Positions 1-4,570 of a stretch of 8,830 bases of DNA are shown piece by piece. Below the pieces are notes generated by a model, which searched no databases, was not told the origin of the DNA, and saw only the letters and a list, made by a program, of their open reading frames with translations. The position numbers were made by a program, and so were the translations under genes. Source of the DNA: Desulfovibrionaceae bacterium UBA930 (lineage in GTDB: Bacteria; Desulfobacterota; Desulfovibrionia; Desulfovibrionales; Desulfovibrionaceae). The stretch spans positions 1-8,830 of the forward strand of contig DBDO01000096.1 in NCBI GenBank assembly GCA_002293605.1. Direction: 5' to 3'. Each line of letters starts with the position of its first letter. Position 1 is the first letter of the stretch.

Positions 1-2
1 CG

Positions 3-302
3 GCGCAAAGCCCGGCAGGCCGTCTTGCCGCCTTCGCGCGAAAACAGGGCGCCGCGGTCGCGCAACAGGCAAGGGATATGATGAATCTTACCGCGTCCAT
101 GGTCGGGGCCGACCCCGGCTGGCATGGCGTCTATCTGGAAGGGAGCGCATCCGCCATCGCCCCCCTGCTGGCCAAAGCCGCCCCGCCCCTGGACGGCAGC
201 TACAAATGCTGCGCGGCCCTTTGCTGGTTCGGTCAAAAAAAAGAAGTTGCGTACTACAAAGAATCCTTTGGGCTGCGAAACCCGTTGGAAGGGATACTGT
301 AA
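3..302 (+). CDS. C-terminal fragment of an unidentified phage tail-region protein (5' end outside window)
   Basis: The frame is open from the left edge of the window, so only about 99 C-terminal residues are visible. The ATGs at 78 and 81 are internal candidates with no obvious Shine-Dalgarno and are probably not the true start. The visible part begins Ala/Arg/Gln-rich, then has a globular stretch ending in CCAALCWFGQKKEVAYY and FGLRNPLEGIL. I see no motif that names a family. Its stop codon overlaps the start of the next gene (TAATG), which places it in the same coupled operon as the baseplate, hub and spike genes. By position it could be a tail-completion, tape-measure-proximal or DNA-circularisation-type protein. 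That is inference from gene order only. Confidence 0.6.
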   Translation, partial: AQSPAGRLAAFARKQGAAVAQQARDMMNLTASMVGADPGWHGVYLEGSASAIAPLLAKAAPPLDGSYKCCAALCWFGQKKEVAYYKESFGLRNPLEGIL

Positions 303-853
303 TGCCCTATCTGCGCCTTGATGATTTCACCGTGCCCGGGTTTGACCTTCTGGTGAGCCTGGGGATGAAGTTCAAAGACGCCGATGCCTCCGGCGATTCG
401 TCCAGCACGGCCAAGGCAAGCAAGGGCGCCAAGGGCAAAAAGCTGGATGTGAAAATAAAAATCCGCTTCACGGATGAAAAGGATCTGCGCGAGCTAACCC
501 GCGTGGCAGAGGCCAAAGAAAAGGGCGACCAGAAAATTTACACCGTCACCAACCGCACAGCCAACGCCGCAGGCATGCGGCAGGCGCGATTTTCCGGCGA
601 GTTCACGGTAGATGAGCAGGAAAACGCGCGCTGTTGGCTGGTAAGCTTCGCCCTGGCCGAACACAAATCAAACCCGGAAATGGCCGAAGCGCGTGAGACA
701 CCGCAAAAGGCGGCTGCCGCGCAACACCAGGGCACGCCGGTCAGCGCGCCGGAAGCGCCACCCCGGGAAGCACCGGCGGAAGAGCCCCAGCCGCTGACGG
801 ACTTTGACAAATGGCTGATGGATGTGAACCAAAAAATCGGGGCCTTTGAATGA
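302..853 (+). CDS. probable phage baseplate/tail accessory protein, 183 aa
   Basis: The start is the ATG of the TAATG overlap, with GGAAGGGA about 9 nt upstream acting as ribosome binding site. A longer reading to an upstream ATG would run inside the previous gene and has no support. Residues 1-125 are mixed, with a Lys/Ala/Ser-rich stretch (about 25-50) followed by charged beta-type segments (KLDVKIKIRF, GEFTVDEQEN). Residues about 125-162 form a low-complexity Ala/Pro/Glu linker, and a short C-terminal segment (LTDFDKWLMDVNQKIGAFE) looks like an amphipathic helix for docking. The 3' end overlaps the hub gene by ATGA. The position just upstream of hub and spike argues for a baseplate component. 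I do not recognise a named family by sequence alone. Confidence 0.7.
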   Translation: MPYLRLDDFTVPGFDLLVSLGMKFKDADASGDSSSTAKASKGAKGKKLDVKIKIRFTDEKDLRELTRVAEAKEKGDQKIYTVTNRTANAAGMRQARFSGEFTVDEQENARCWLVSFALAEHKSNPEMAEARETPQKAAAAQHQGTPVSAPEAPPREAPAEEPQPLTDFDKWLMDVNQKIGAFE

Positions 854-1536
854 AGCTGGTAAAGCGCTTGCTGGCGGCGGGAGGGGAAATTCCGCTGGTG
901 TCCGAAACAATACGCCTGGACTATAACGCGCCTGGGCGCGCCCTGTTTCAGGTACGCTCGGCAGAGCCCCTTTCCGGTGAGCTGTCTTTCGTCATGGGCT
1001 GGAACCGGGAACCGGGCCTGACCCGGTACTTTCACGGCGATATCAGGAAAAGCGTCACCGTTGACGCCACACAGCAAAAATTGCTCTGCACCGAAATCAC
1101 GGCCCGGCTGGACCCCTTGCATCCCGTATCCCTGCGGCACCCGACCTTGCGTGAGGTGCTTGCCGCCTATGCGGCGCGCACAGGCCTTTGCTTCATCGTG
1201 CCGGACAGGCCCTATGCGGTGGCCCGCATCCCGGCTTTTTACGGCGCCGGCACGGGCTATCACGCCCTATGCAATCTGGGCGAGGCCTTCTCCATTCCCG
1301 ATTATTTCTGGCAAGCCCAGGGAGACGGACGGGTCTTTGTCGGCAGCTATGCGGATTCCTTCTGGTCCGGCAAGGCGGTCACAGTGCCGCAGGCCTATTG
1401 CAGCCGGGCAACCATCGCCGGGGGGCGAACGCTTACCGCTATTCCTGCCCTGCGGCCAGGCGCGGCAGTAAACGGGCAGCGTATCCAATCAATACTTTTT
1501 TCCGGCCATACCATGGAACTATCATGCGAAGAGTAA
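850..1536 (+). CDS. probable phage tail/baseplate hub protein (gp27/Mu gp44-like role), 228 aa
   Basis: The ATG lies in an ATGA overlap with the previous stop and there is no independent Shine-Dalgarno, so translation is probably coupled. Hub-like features are the N-terminal beta-rich domain with FRG-type turns (FVMGWNREPG, YFHGDIRK). A helical segment follows (TLREVLAAYAARTGLCF, about 99-115), then IPAFYGAGTGYHALCNLGEAF and a W...DGRVFVGSYADSFW segment. This order (beta domain, 'vl..ia..tGl', 'iP.f', 'G..l..l', 'DG.v.vG') is what I expect of hub proteins that sit on top of the spike. It is immediately followed, with a 13-nt overlap, by the spike gene, as in Mu-like and P2-like operons. The function is inferred from these patterns plus synteny and is not certain. 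Confidence 0.6.
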   Translation: MKLVKRLLAAGGEIPLVSETIRLDYNAPGRALFQVRSAEPLSGELSFVMGWNREPGLTRYFHGDIRKSVTVDATQQKLLCTEITARLDPLHPVSLRHPTLREVLAAYAARTGLCFIVPDRPYAVARIPAFYGAGTGYHALCNLGEAFSIPDYFWQAQGDGRVFVGSYADSFWSGKAVTVPQAYCSRATIAGGRTLTAIPALRPGAAVNGQRIQSILFSGHTMELSCEE

Positions 1537-2609
1537 ACCGCGAGCATCCGGAACTGGCCGGGGGAATGCACCTTGACCGCTACGCACGGGTTACGGCCCT
1601 GGCCGATGCTCCGGACACGGGCTCCAGCTCCGAACGCTTTCGCCCCCGCTACGCTGTGGATATCGTCATTCTTACCCCGGACCTGGAACCGGATCCCGCG
1701 TTCCCGCCCTATACCGCCGTGCCTTTGCCCGTGCCGCTCGGCAGCGGGCAGGAAAGCGGTTCCTTCGCCTTCCCTCAGCCGGGCAGCCTTGTGGTTGTCG
1801 GCTTTGTCTATGGCAGGCAGGATCATCCCGTCATCCGCCAGGTCTATGCCCTGGGCGCATCGCTCCCGGAAGTAAAGCCCGGCGAATGGATGCAGCAGCA
1901 AAGTCCGGCAGTATTCCAAAAAGCGGATGTTGACGGCAACTGGACCCGCGCCACGGACGCGGGCATTGTCGATGCATCCATCAGCCGCGCGGTCAAGGCC
2001 GTGGAGAGCACAACGGATCTGGCCAGGGAGGTGAAGCGGGTATCGGAAAACAGCCTGGTGGAAATCGGCGGCATGGCCACCATCGAAGTCGGGGGGCTGC
2101 TGACCCTGCTGGCCGGGCTGCGCGCGGACCTGGGCACGCTCGGCGATATGCACCTGACGGCCGGGGCAAACTCCACGCATTCGACCGCCGGGCAGGCCAC
2201 GGAAACTGTGGGCAAGGATCATGCCTCCACAGTCAAAGGCAACCGGACCATACAGATTACCGGCTCTCAGGCCGTATCTATCAGCCGGTCCCAGGCCGTT
2301 TCAGTCAAAAAAAATCACGCGCTGACTGTGCGGGGAACCAGTACGGAAAAAATCACCGGCCCAAAAAACATACAGGCCGCCAGCATCACCCTGAATGCCA
2401 TCGGCGGCACGCTGACCATGCAAGGCAAAGACGGCGTGAACTTTTTTACCGAGCTGCTGGGCTGCCTTGACCAGATCAAAGCGGCCCTGGACGCGCTCGC
2501 CTCGCACGACCACCCCAATACCGGGACTATCACCCAGGGCGGGGCTGTCGCATCCCACTCCGGCCAGGCCGGCGCACACCAGGCCGCCATACGCGGCATT
2601 ACCGCATGA
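1524..2609 (+). CDS. phage baseplate spike protein (gpV/gp45/VgrG-C type), 361 aa
   Basis: The protein forms the trimeric membrane-puncturing needle of a contractile tail. I chose the ATG at 1524 because it gives a complete N-terminus (MRRVNREHPEL...) and has GGAA just upstream. The ATG at 1566 is a weaker alternative. Residues about 16-112 read as an OB-fold (YARVTALADAPD, YAVDIVIL, PLPVPLGSGQESGSFAFPQPGS, LVVVGFVYGRQDHPVIRQVY). Residues about 205-300 are beta-helix repeats of the spike type (GNRTIQITGSQAVSISRSQ, NHALTVRGTSTEKITG, NIQAASITLNAIGGTLTMQG). The C-terminus has a predicted helix (NFFTELLGCLDQIKAALDAL) and then SHDHP (HxH at 328/330), matching the metal-binding tip motif known in P2/Mu-type spikes. 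The stop overlaps the next ORF by ATGA. Confidence 0.85.
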   Translation: MRRVNREHPELAGGMHLDRYARVTALADAPDTGSSSERFRPRYAVDIVILTPDLEPDPAFPPYTAVPLPVPLGSGQESGSFAFPQPGSLVVVGFVYGRQDHPVIRQVYALGASLPEVKPGEWMQQQSPAVFQKADVDGNWTRATDAGIVDASISRAVKAVESTTDLAREVKRVSENSLVEIGGMATIEVGGLLTLLAGLRADLGTLGDMHLTAGANSTHSTAGQATETVGKDHASTVKGNRTIQITGSQAVSISRSQAVSVKKNHALTVRGTSTEKITGPKNIQAASITLNAIGGTLTMQGKDGVNFFTELLGCLDQIKAALDALASHDHPNTGTITQGGAVASHSGQAGAHQAAIRGITA

Positions 2610-2953
2610 GCCTCCCGATGGTGAGTTCTTGCGGCTCCTGGCCGGTAATTTCCGTGCGGGAGGGCAAACTGGCTATCACGCGGGGAAACTACCAGTTCTC
2701 AACGCATACCGCGGCGAAGACCTGGAGCTTTCTCTACCTTCTGGGGATCAGGCAGCCTCGTGCTTTCCGCCTGGCCCCGATGTTTTTGCATCCTGGGAAC
2801 AGTTCCTTGCCCTTTCCCCTGACGCCCAACCCGCGATTTTTCGAGAGGATGATGGGCTGGCCAACCAACTGGACCGCCTTAGACTCGCAGGTAACGGAGT
2901 TGTCCCTTTGGCTGCGGCATATGCGCTGCGCACTCTCATACTGCGGGCAGTAG
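2606..2953 (+). CDS. small protein coupled to the spike gene, with a methyltransferase-like 'NPRFFERMMGWPTNW' segment, 115 aa
   Basis: The start is an ATGA overlap with the spike stop, the same coupling used throughout the operon. The middle of the protein does not resemble a fold I know. Residues about 76-92 (NPRFFERMMGWPTNWTAL) strongly recall the 'NP.FVEWLMGFP.GWT' segment found near the end of many phage cytosine methyltransferase-like proteins, where it corresponds to the 'RLQGFPD.W' motif. No catalytic PCQ or ENV motif is present, so it cannot be an active methyltransferase. By my count, GC at codon positions 1/2/3 is about 47/53/77%. The first position is too low for an ordinary gene, so coding is uncertain. 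The overlapping +1 frame is an alternative (see the relic at 2620-2964). Confidence 0.45.
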   Translation: MSLPMVSSCGSWPVISVREGKLAITRGNYQFSTHTAAKTWSFLYLLGIRQPRAFRLAPMFLHPGNSSLPFPLTPNPRFFERMMGWPTNWTALDSQVTELSLWLRHMRCALSYCGQ

Positions 2954-2964
2954 GCATGCACTGA
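2620..2964 (+). pseudogene. relic of the C-terminus of a cytosine-5 DNA methyltransferase, in the frame overlapping 2606-2953
   Basis: The frame that ends at the TGA at 2962-2964 reads ...WEQFLALSPDAQPAIF, then REDDGLANQLDRLRLAGN, then GVVPLAAAYALRTL. The 'DDG...DRLR..GN.VVP..A' pattern is the C-terminal motif X region of phage Dcm-type methyltransferases and is too specific to dismiss easily. No start with a Shine-Dalgarno is apparent. TTG 2629 is the only early candidate, and the open frame upstream lies inside the spike gene. The N-terminal SAM-binding and catalytic motifs are absent. I read it as a truncated leftover of a methyltransferase gene whose 5' part was replaced or deleted. Codon-position GC in this frame is about 77/47/53%, which has the normal order for positions 1 and 2 but a low third position. 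Confidence 0.45.
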
Positions 2965-2966
2965 AT

Positions 2967-3003
2967 AAAAAAGTGTCCGCCTTTTTTGGGCGGGCACTTT
3001 TTT
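2967..3003 (+). terminator. strong Rho-independent terminator closing the phage operon (potentially bidirectional)
   Basis: A 15-bp stem, AAAAAAGTGTCCGCC paired with GGCGGGCACTTTTTT with one G-U pair and a 7-nt loop (TTTTTTG), ends in a T-run. The left arm begins with an A-run, so the hairpin could also stop transcription arriving from the right. It begins 3 nt after the methyltransferase-like relic ends. Confidence 0.9.
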
Positions 3004-3004
3004 G

Positions 3005-3031
3005 TTGACTTATATCTGAATCAGATATAAA
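3005..3031 (+). promoter_or_regulatory. promoter with perfect 21-bp palindromic operator
   Basis: TTGACT at 3005-3010 is a near-consensus -35 box. TATAAA at 3026-3031 can serve as the -10 with a 15-nt spacer, or a shifted A/T-rich version with 16-17 nt. A perfect inverted repeat occupies 3010-3030, with half-site TTATATCTGA around a central A. It fills the spacer and overlaps both boxes, the classic geometry of a repressor-blocked promoter. The obvious local candidate for the repressor is the XRE-type protein at 3354-3575. That link is inference. Confidence 0.7.
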
Positions 3032-3056
3032 TTGAGATCAACGAGAGCGAGACAGG

Positions 3057-3126
3057 CCCCGAAGGGTGGGCGGGCGGATCAAAGGGCGAAAGTCCGGGCC
3101 GCCAAAAAGATGCTCCCGAAAGGAGG
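3057..3126 (+). other. hairpin-rich 5' leader with the ribosome binding site inside a stem-loop
   Basis: Between promoter and start codon I can draw several stem-loops by hand. These are CCC-cgaa-GGG (3057-3066) and GGGC-gaaa-GTCC (3084-3095, one G-U pair). The second is enclosed by GGCGG/CCGCC (3073-3077 with 3099-3103). A third is CTCC-cgaaa-GGAG (3113-3125), whose right arm is the Shine-Dalgarno of the next gene. The loops share a C/GAA(A) pattern. This suggests a structured leader that could control translation. It matches no riboswitch class I know. Confidence 0.35.
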
Positions 3127-3133
3127 CGCCAGC

Positions 3134-3262
3134 GTGACCGTAAGAGCGTTTCTGCGGCTGGTCAAAGCCCATGCGGGCCTTTCCAGCGAAGAGCGACAGC
3201 GGAAGGTGCTGCGGATTATCCGTAAGTATCAAAAAAAGCGGACTGTCCCTAGAGGCAACTAG
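3134..3262 (+). CDS. small basic peptide, 42 aa, function unknown
   Basis: I chose the GTG at 3134 because AGGAGG sits 7 nt upstream (3121-3126). The same frame is open back to a TTG at 3032, but that would start inside the promoter, and the ATG at 3110 has no ribosome binding site. The peptide is helix-prone and very basic (VRAFLRLVKAHAG, then SSEERQRKVLRIIRKYQKKR), consistent with nucleic-acid or membrane binding. It has no signal peptide or cysteine. Its stop codon lies inside the inverted repeat at 3240-3271. It is the first gene after the palindrome-controlled promoter and sits upstream of an XRE-type regulator, which fits a phage-type accessory or toxin-like cassette. No function can be assigned from sequence alone. 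Confidence 0.5.
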   Translation: MTVRAFLRLVKAHAGLSSEERQRKVLRIIRKYQKKRTVPRGN

Positions 3263-3271
3263 AGACAGTCC
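3240..3271. repeat. inverted repeat spanning the stop codon of the 42-aa gene
   Basis: GGACTGTC (3240-3247) pairs with GACAGTCC (3264-3271). After one C-A mismatch the stem continues with CTAG/CTAG (3249-3252 with 3259-3262) around a 6-nt loop. There is no downstream T-run, so it is not a typical intrinsic terminator. It may stabilise the mRNA 3' end or be a protein site. Confidence 0.75.
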
Positions 3272-3284
3272 TTAACCCTCAACC

Positions 3285-3325
3285 GGGGCTAGGCCCACGG
3301 CTTGTGAGAGTCAAAGCCTAGCCCC
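3285..3325. repeat. 10-bp perfect inverted repeat upstream of the XRE-type gene, with alternative pairing
   Basis: GGGGCTAGGC (3285-3294) pairs perfectly with GCCTAGCCCC (3316-3325) around a 21-nt loop. The right arm can instead pair from GGCTT (3299-3303) to AAGCC (3314-3318), so two mutually exclusive hairpins are possible, as in an attenuator. No T-run follows. With the hairpin at 3240-3271 it fills most of the 91-nt gap between the two genes. Confidence 0.7.
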
Positions 3326-3353
3326 ACCACCCCAAAAAATCAAGAGGCCCCGT

Positions 3354-3575
3354 ATGACCAAAGAACCTGCCCGCATGGGCCGCCCCCTGTCCCCTCCCCA
3401 GGGCGAAAACAGCGTTGCCCGCCTGCGGCGCATCAAAGGCTGGAACCAGAAGCAAACGGCTGAAGCGCTGGGCGTGGGGCAATCGCGCATCAGCGAATAC
3501 GAAACCGGCAAGGCGAACATCCCCGCGCCCATCCAAAAACTTGCGGCCCTGCTGCTCGGAGAACCCCATGCCTGA
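3354..3575 (+). CDS. XRE-family helix-turn-helix transcriptional regulator, 73 aa
   Basis: The protein is a short single-domain DNA-binding protein of the Cro/CI (HTH_3) type. The domain spans about residues 21-69: VARLRRIKGWNQKQTAEALG, then VGQSRISEYETGKANIP, with the turn around Gly40-Val41 and the recognition helix QSRISEYETG (43-52). The N-terminal 20 residues are Pro-rich and flexible. There is no C-terminal protease or dimerisation domain, so it resembles antitoxin-type or phage Cro-like regulators. AGAGG about 10 nt before the ATG is the likely ribosome binding site. The palindrome at 3010-3030 and the inverted repeats just upstream are its most likely operators. The last codons overlap a small duplicated ORF start at 3568. 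Confidence 0.85.
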   Translation: MTKEPARMGRPLSPPQGENSVARLRRIKGWNQKQTAEALGVGQSRISEYETGKANIPAPIQKLAALLLGEPHA

Positions 3576-3646
3576 CGTATCCCCAGTGTTTCCTCATGTC
3601 TTTCCGGCATTTTCAGCGCTGCTGCTCGGAGAATACGATGCCTGAC
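3541..3646 (+). repeat. diverged direct repeat with 70-bp offset at the XRE/acidic-protein junction
   Basis: The segment 3541-3576 (end of the XRE-type gene) recurs at 3611-3646 (start of the next gene). GCTGCTCGGAGAA and ATGCCTGAC are identical in both, and about 30 of 36 positions match. Each copy carries a GGAGAA ribosome binding site and an ATG. It looks like an old tandem duplication of the junction followed by divergence. Confidence 0.75.
3568..3645 (+). CDS. possible 25-aa chimeric micro-ORF created by the duplication
   Basis: The ATG at 3568 follows a GGAGAA ribosome binding site and overlaps the end of the XRE-type gene. The peptide begins MPDVSP, like the MPDLSR start of the next protein, and ends ALLLGEYDA, like the ALLLGEPHA end of the XRE protein. 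Its stop overlaps the following ATG. It could be a translated leader that couples the two genes, or just debris of the duplication. Confidence 0.25.
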   Translation: MPDVSPVFPHVFPAFSALLLGEYDA

Positions 3647-3895
3647 CTTTCCCGCCTGACCCGTGATGAGGTGTTCGCCGCCCTGGCTGATGCATCCAGC
3701 CCTGTGGCCCAAGAGGTCGAGCGGCTGATGCTCCAGTATTCTGACTCCCTGGCGAGCGGCGCGGACCCCTATGAAATACTCCTGCCCAAGCCGGGTGCAT
3801 CAGCGATAGAATCCGTGGCCATGTCCCTGATGCACGAAGCCTTAGACCTTGAAGATGAAGACAACGCCCCTGGCCAATCAAGTCTCAAGCTTTGA
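3638..3895 (+). CDS. small acidic protein of unknown function, 85 aa
   Basis: The start is the ATG at 3638, with GGAGAA 4 nt upstream. The longer reading from 3596 lacks a ribosome binding site and would run through the duplicated junction. The protein looks helical and acidic: LTRDEVFAALADAS, VAQEVERLMLQYSDSL, AIESVAMSLMHEALDLEDED. There are no cysteines, signal peptide or known motif. It follows the XRE-type regulator by 62 nt, with the micro-ORF bridging the gap, so the two are probably co-transcribed. An acidic partner for a DNA-binding or basic protein is one possibility, given the very basic 42-aa product upstream, but this is speculation. Confidence 0.65.
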   Translation: MPDLSRLTRDEVFAALADASSPVAQEVERLMLQYSDSLASGADPYEILLPKPGASAIESVAMSLMHEALDLEDEDNAPGQSSLKL

Positions 3896-4310
3896 TGATA
3901 GAAGCCGTTCTCCGGTACCCAAAGCCCACGAGTTTTGGTGATGAAGGTATCTCCCTGGCGCTTCAATTGCTCCTGCTTTTGGTTGCTCCTGCTTTTGGTT
4001 GCTCCTGCTGCTAAAGGTGCCATTCCCCAACAGCAAAAACCGCCAGCCCTAAAAAAATCACTCCTCCGCCCCAAACCTTCGGTGTTGTTTGCATGCAACT
4101 TGCAAATTACAGGGGGGTGGCAAAGGGAGGTGAGAGGAAGCGCACCAAGAGGAATGGACACTGTACACAAATTGCACTCTTGGCAACTGTTGGCGAAGAG
4201 ATGCAAGGAGAGGGAACACTATGTCAAATCTAACTATTTGTCATAATAGGACTTATTTTTCAAAGACAGAACAACAAAAAACTGTGTATGCCTTTTTGTA
4301 TGCCCCAAAA
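3896..4310. other. gene-poor spacer between the accessory cassette and tRNA-Lys
   Basis: No convincing gene lies here. The + strand reading from 3935 has no ribosome binding site, and its hydrophobic start comes from a tandem repeat. The - strand reading across 3769-4206 is antisense to the acidic-protein gene. The spacer is locally richer in A/T than its neighbours after 4200. It contains one 16-bp tandem repeat and one short ORF start with a good ribosome binding site (ATG 4221) that reads into the tRNA. Confidence 0.6.
3967..4009 (+). repeat. 16-bp tandem repeat, about 2.7 copies
   Basis: The unit TTGCTCCTGCTTTTGG occurs at 3967-3982 and 3983-3998, followed by a partial third copy, TTGCTCCTGCT. 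Copies are identical, which suggests recent slippage. Confidence 0.9.
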
Positions 4311-4346
4311 GGAAAAGGCCTTGCGGCATGTAGCTGCAAGGCCTTG
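4311..4346 (-). terminator. intrinsic terminator of the tRNA-Lys transcript
   Basis: A perfect 10-bp stem, AAGGCCTTGC (4315-4324) with GCAAGGCCTT (4336-4345), has an 11-nt loop. Read on the - strand it is followed by TTTTCC. It lies 8 nt beyond the CCA end of the tRNA, as expected for a monocistronic tRNA. Confidence 0.85.
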
Positions 4347-4353
4347 AATTTTC

Positions 4354-4429
<76 letters not shown>

Positions 4430-4442
4430 ACGCGAGAAGAGA

Positions 4443-4471
4443 TTCCTAAGCGGATGCCGGGTAAAAGTCAA
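4443..4471 (-). promoter_or_regulatory. sigma-70-type promoter of tRNA-Lys
   Basis: On the - strand TTGACT (4466-4471) and TAGGAA (4443-4448) are separated by exactly 17 nt. The predicted transcription start falls about 7 nt before the tRNA 5' end. This supports the tRNA being expressed as a single unit. Confidence 0.75.
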
Positions 4472-4511
4472 GCGGATAATGCGAGCGGATGAAAAAAGTA
4501 TACTTTTACCC
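4459..4511. repeat. nested inverted repeats between divergent tRNA-Lys and dsbD
   Basis: GGGTAAAAGT (4459-4468) and ACTTTTACCC (4502-4511) are a perfect 10-bp inverted pair. The right arm is part of a second, 14-bp perfect palindrome, AAAAGTATACTTTT (4494-4507). AGCGGAT is repeated three times (4449, 4471, 4484). TATACT at 4499-4504 could be a -10 for dsbD, but I see no matching -35. Confidence 0.5.
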
Positions 4512-4570
4512 CGCGACAACGTATCTTGGAAAGGTATTGTTCAACTGGCCGTAGCTGTGCGGGAATGCCT

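Noticed and set aside
538..1263. Long - strand open frame opposite the baseplate and hub genes
   Set aside because: High-GC shadow of the coupled + strand genes. Composition is Arg/Gly/Ala-rich without motif.
3032..3133. Longer version of the 42-aa peptide from TTG 3032 or ATG 3110
   Set aside because: TTG 3032 is inside the promoter and ATG 3110 has no ribosome binding site, while GTG 3134 has AGGAGG at ideal spacing.
3769..4206. 145-aa frame on - strand across the acidic-protein gene and spacer
   Set aside because: It lies largely antisense to a better-supported gene, has no ribosome binding site, and its Gln/Lys-rich part is the antisense of the tandem repeat.
3935..4246. Possible small exported protein on + strand (MKVSPWRF..., hydrophobic LLLLLVAPA)
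   Set aside because: No ribosome binding site. The hydrophobic stretch comes from the 16-bp tandem repeat and the rest shows no protein-like pattern.
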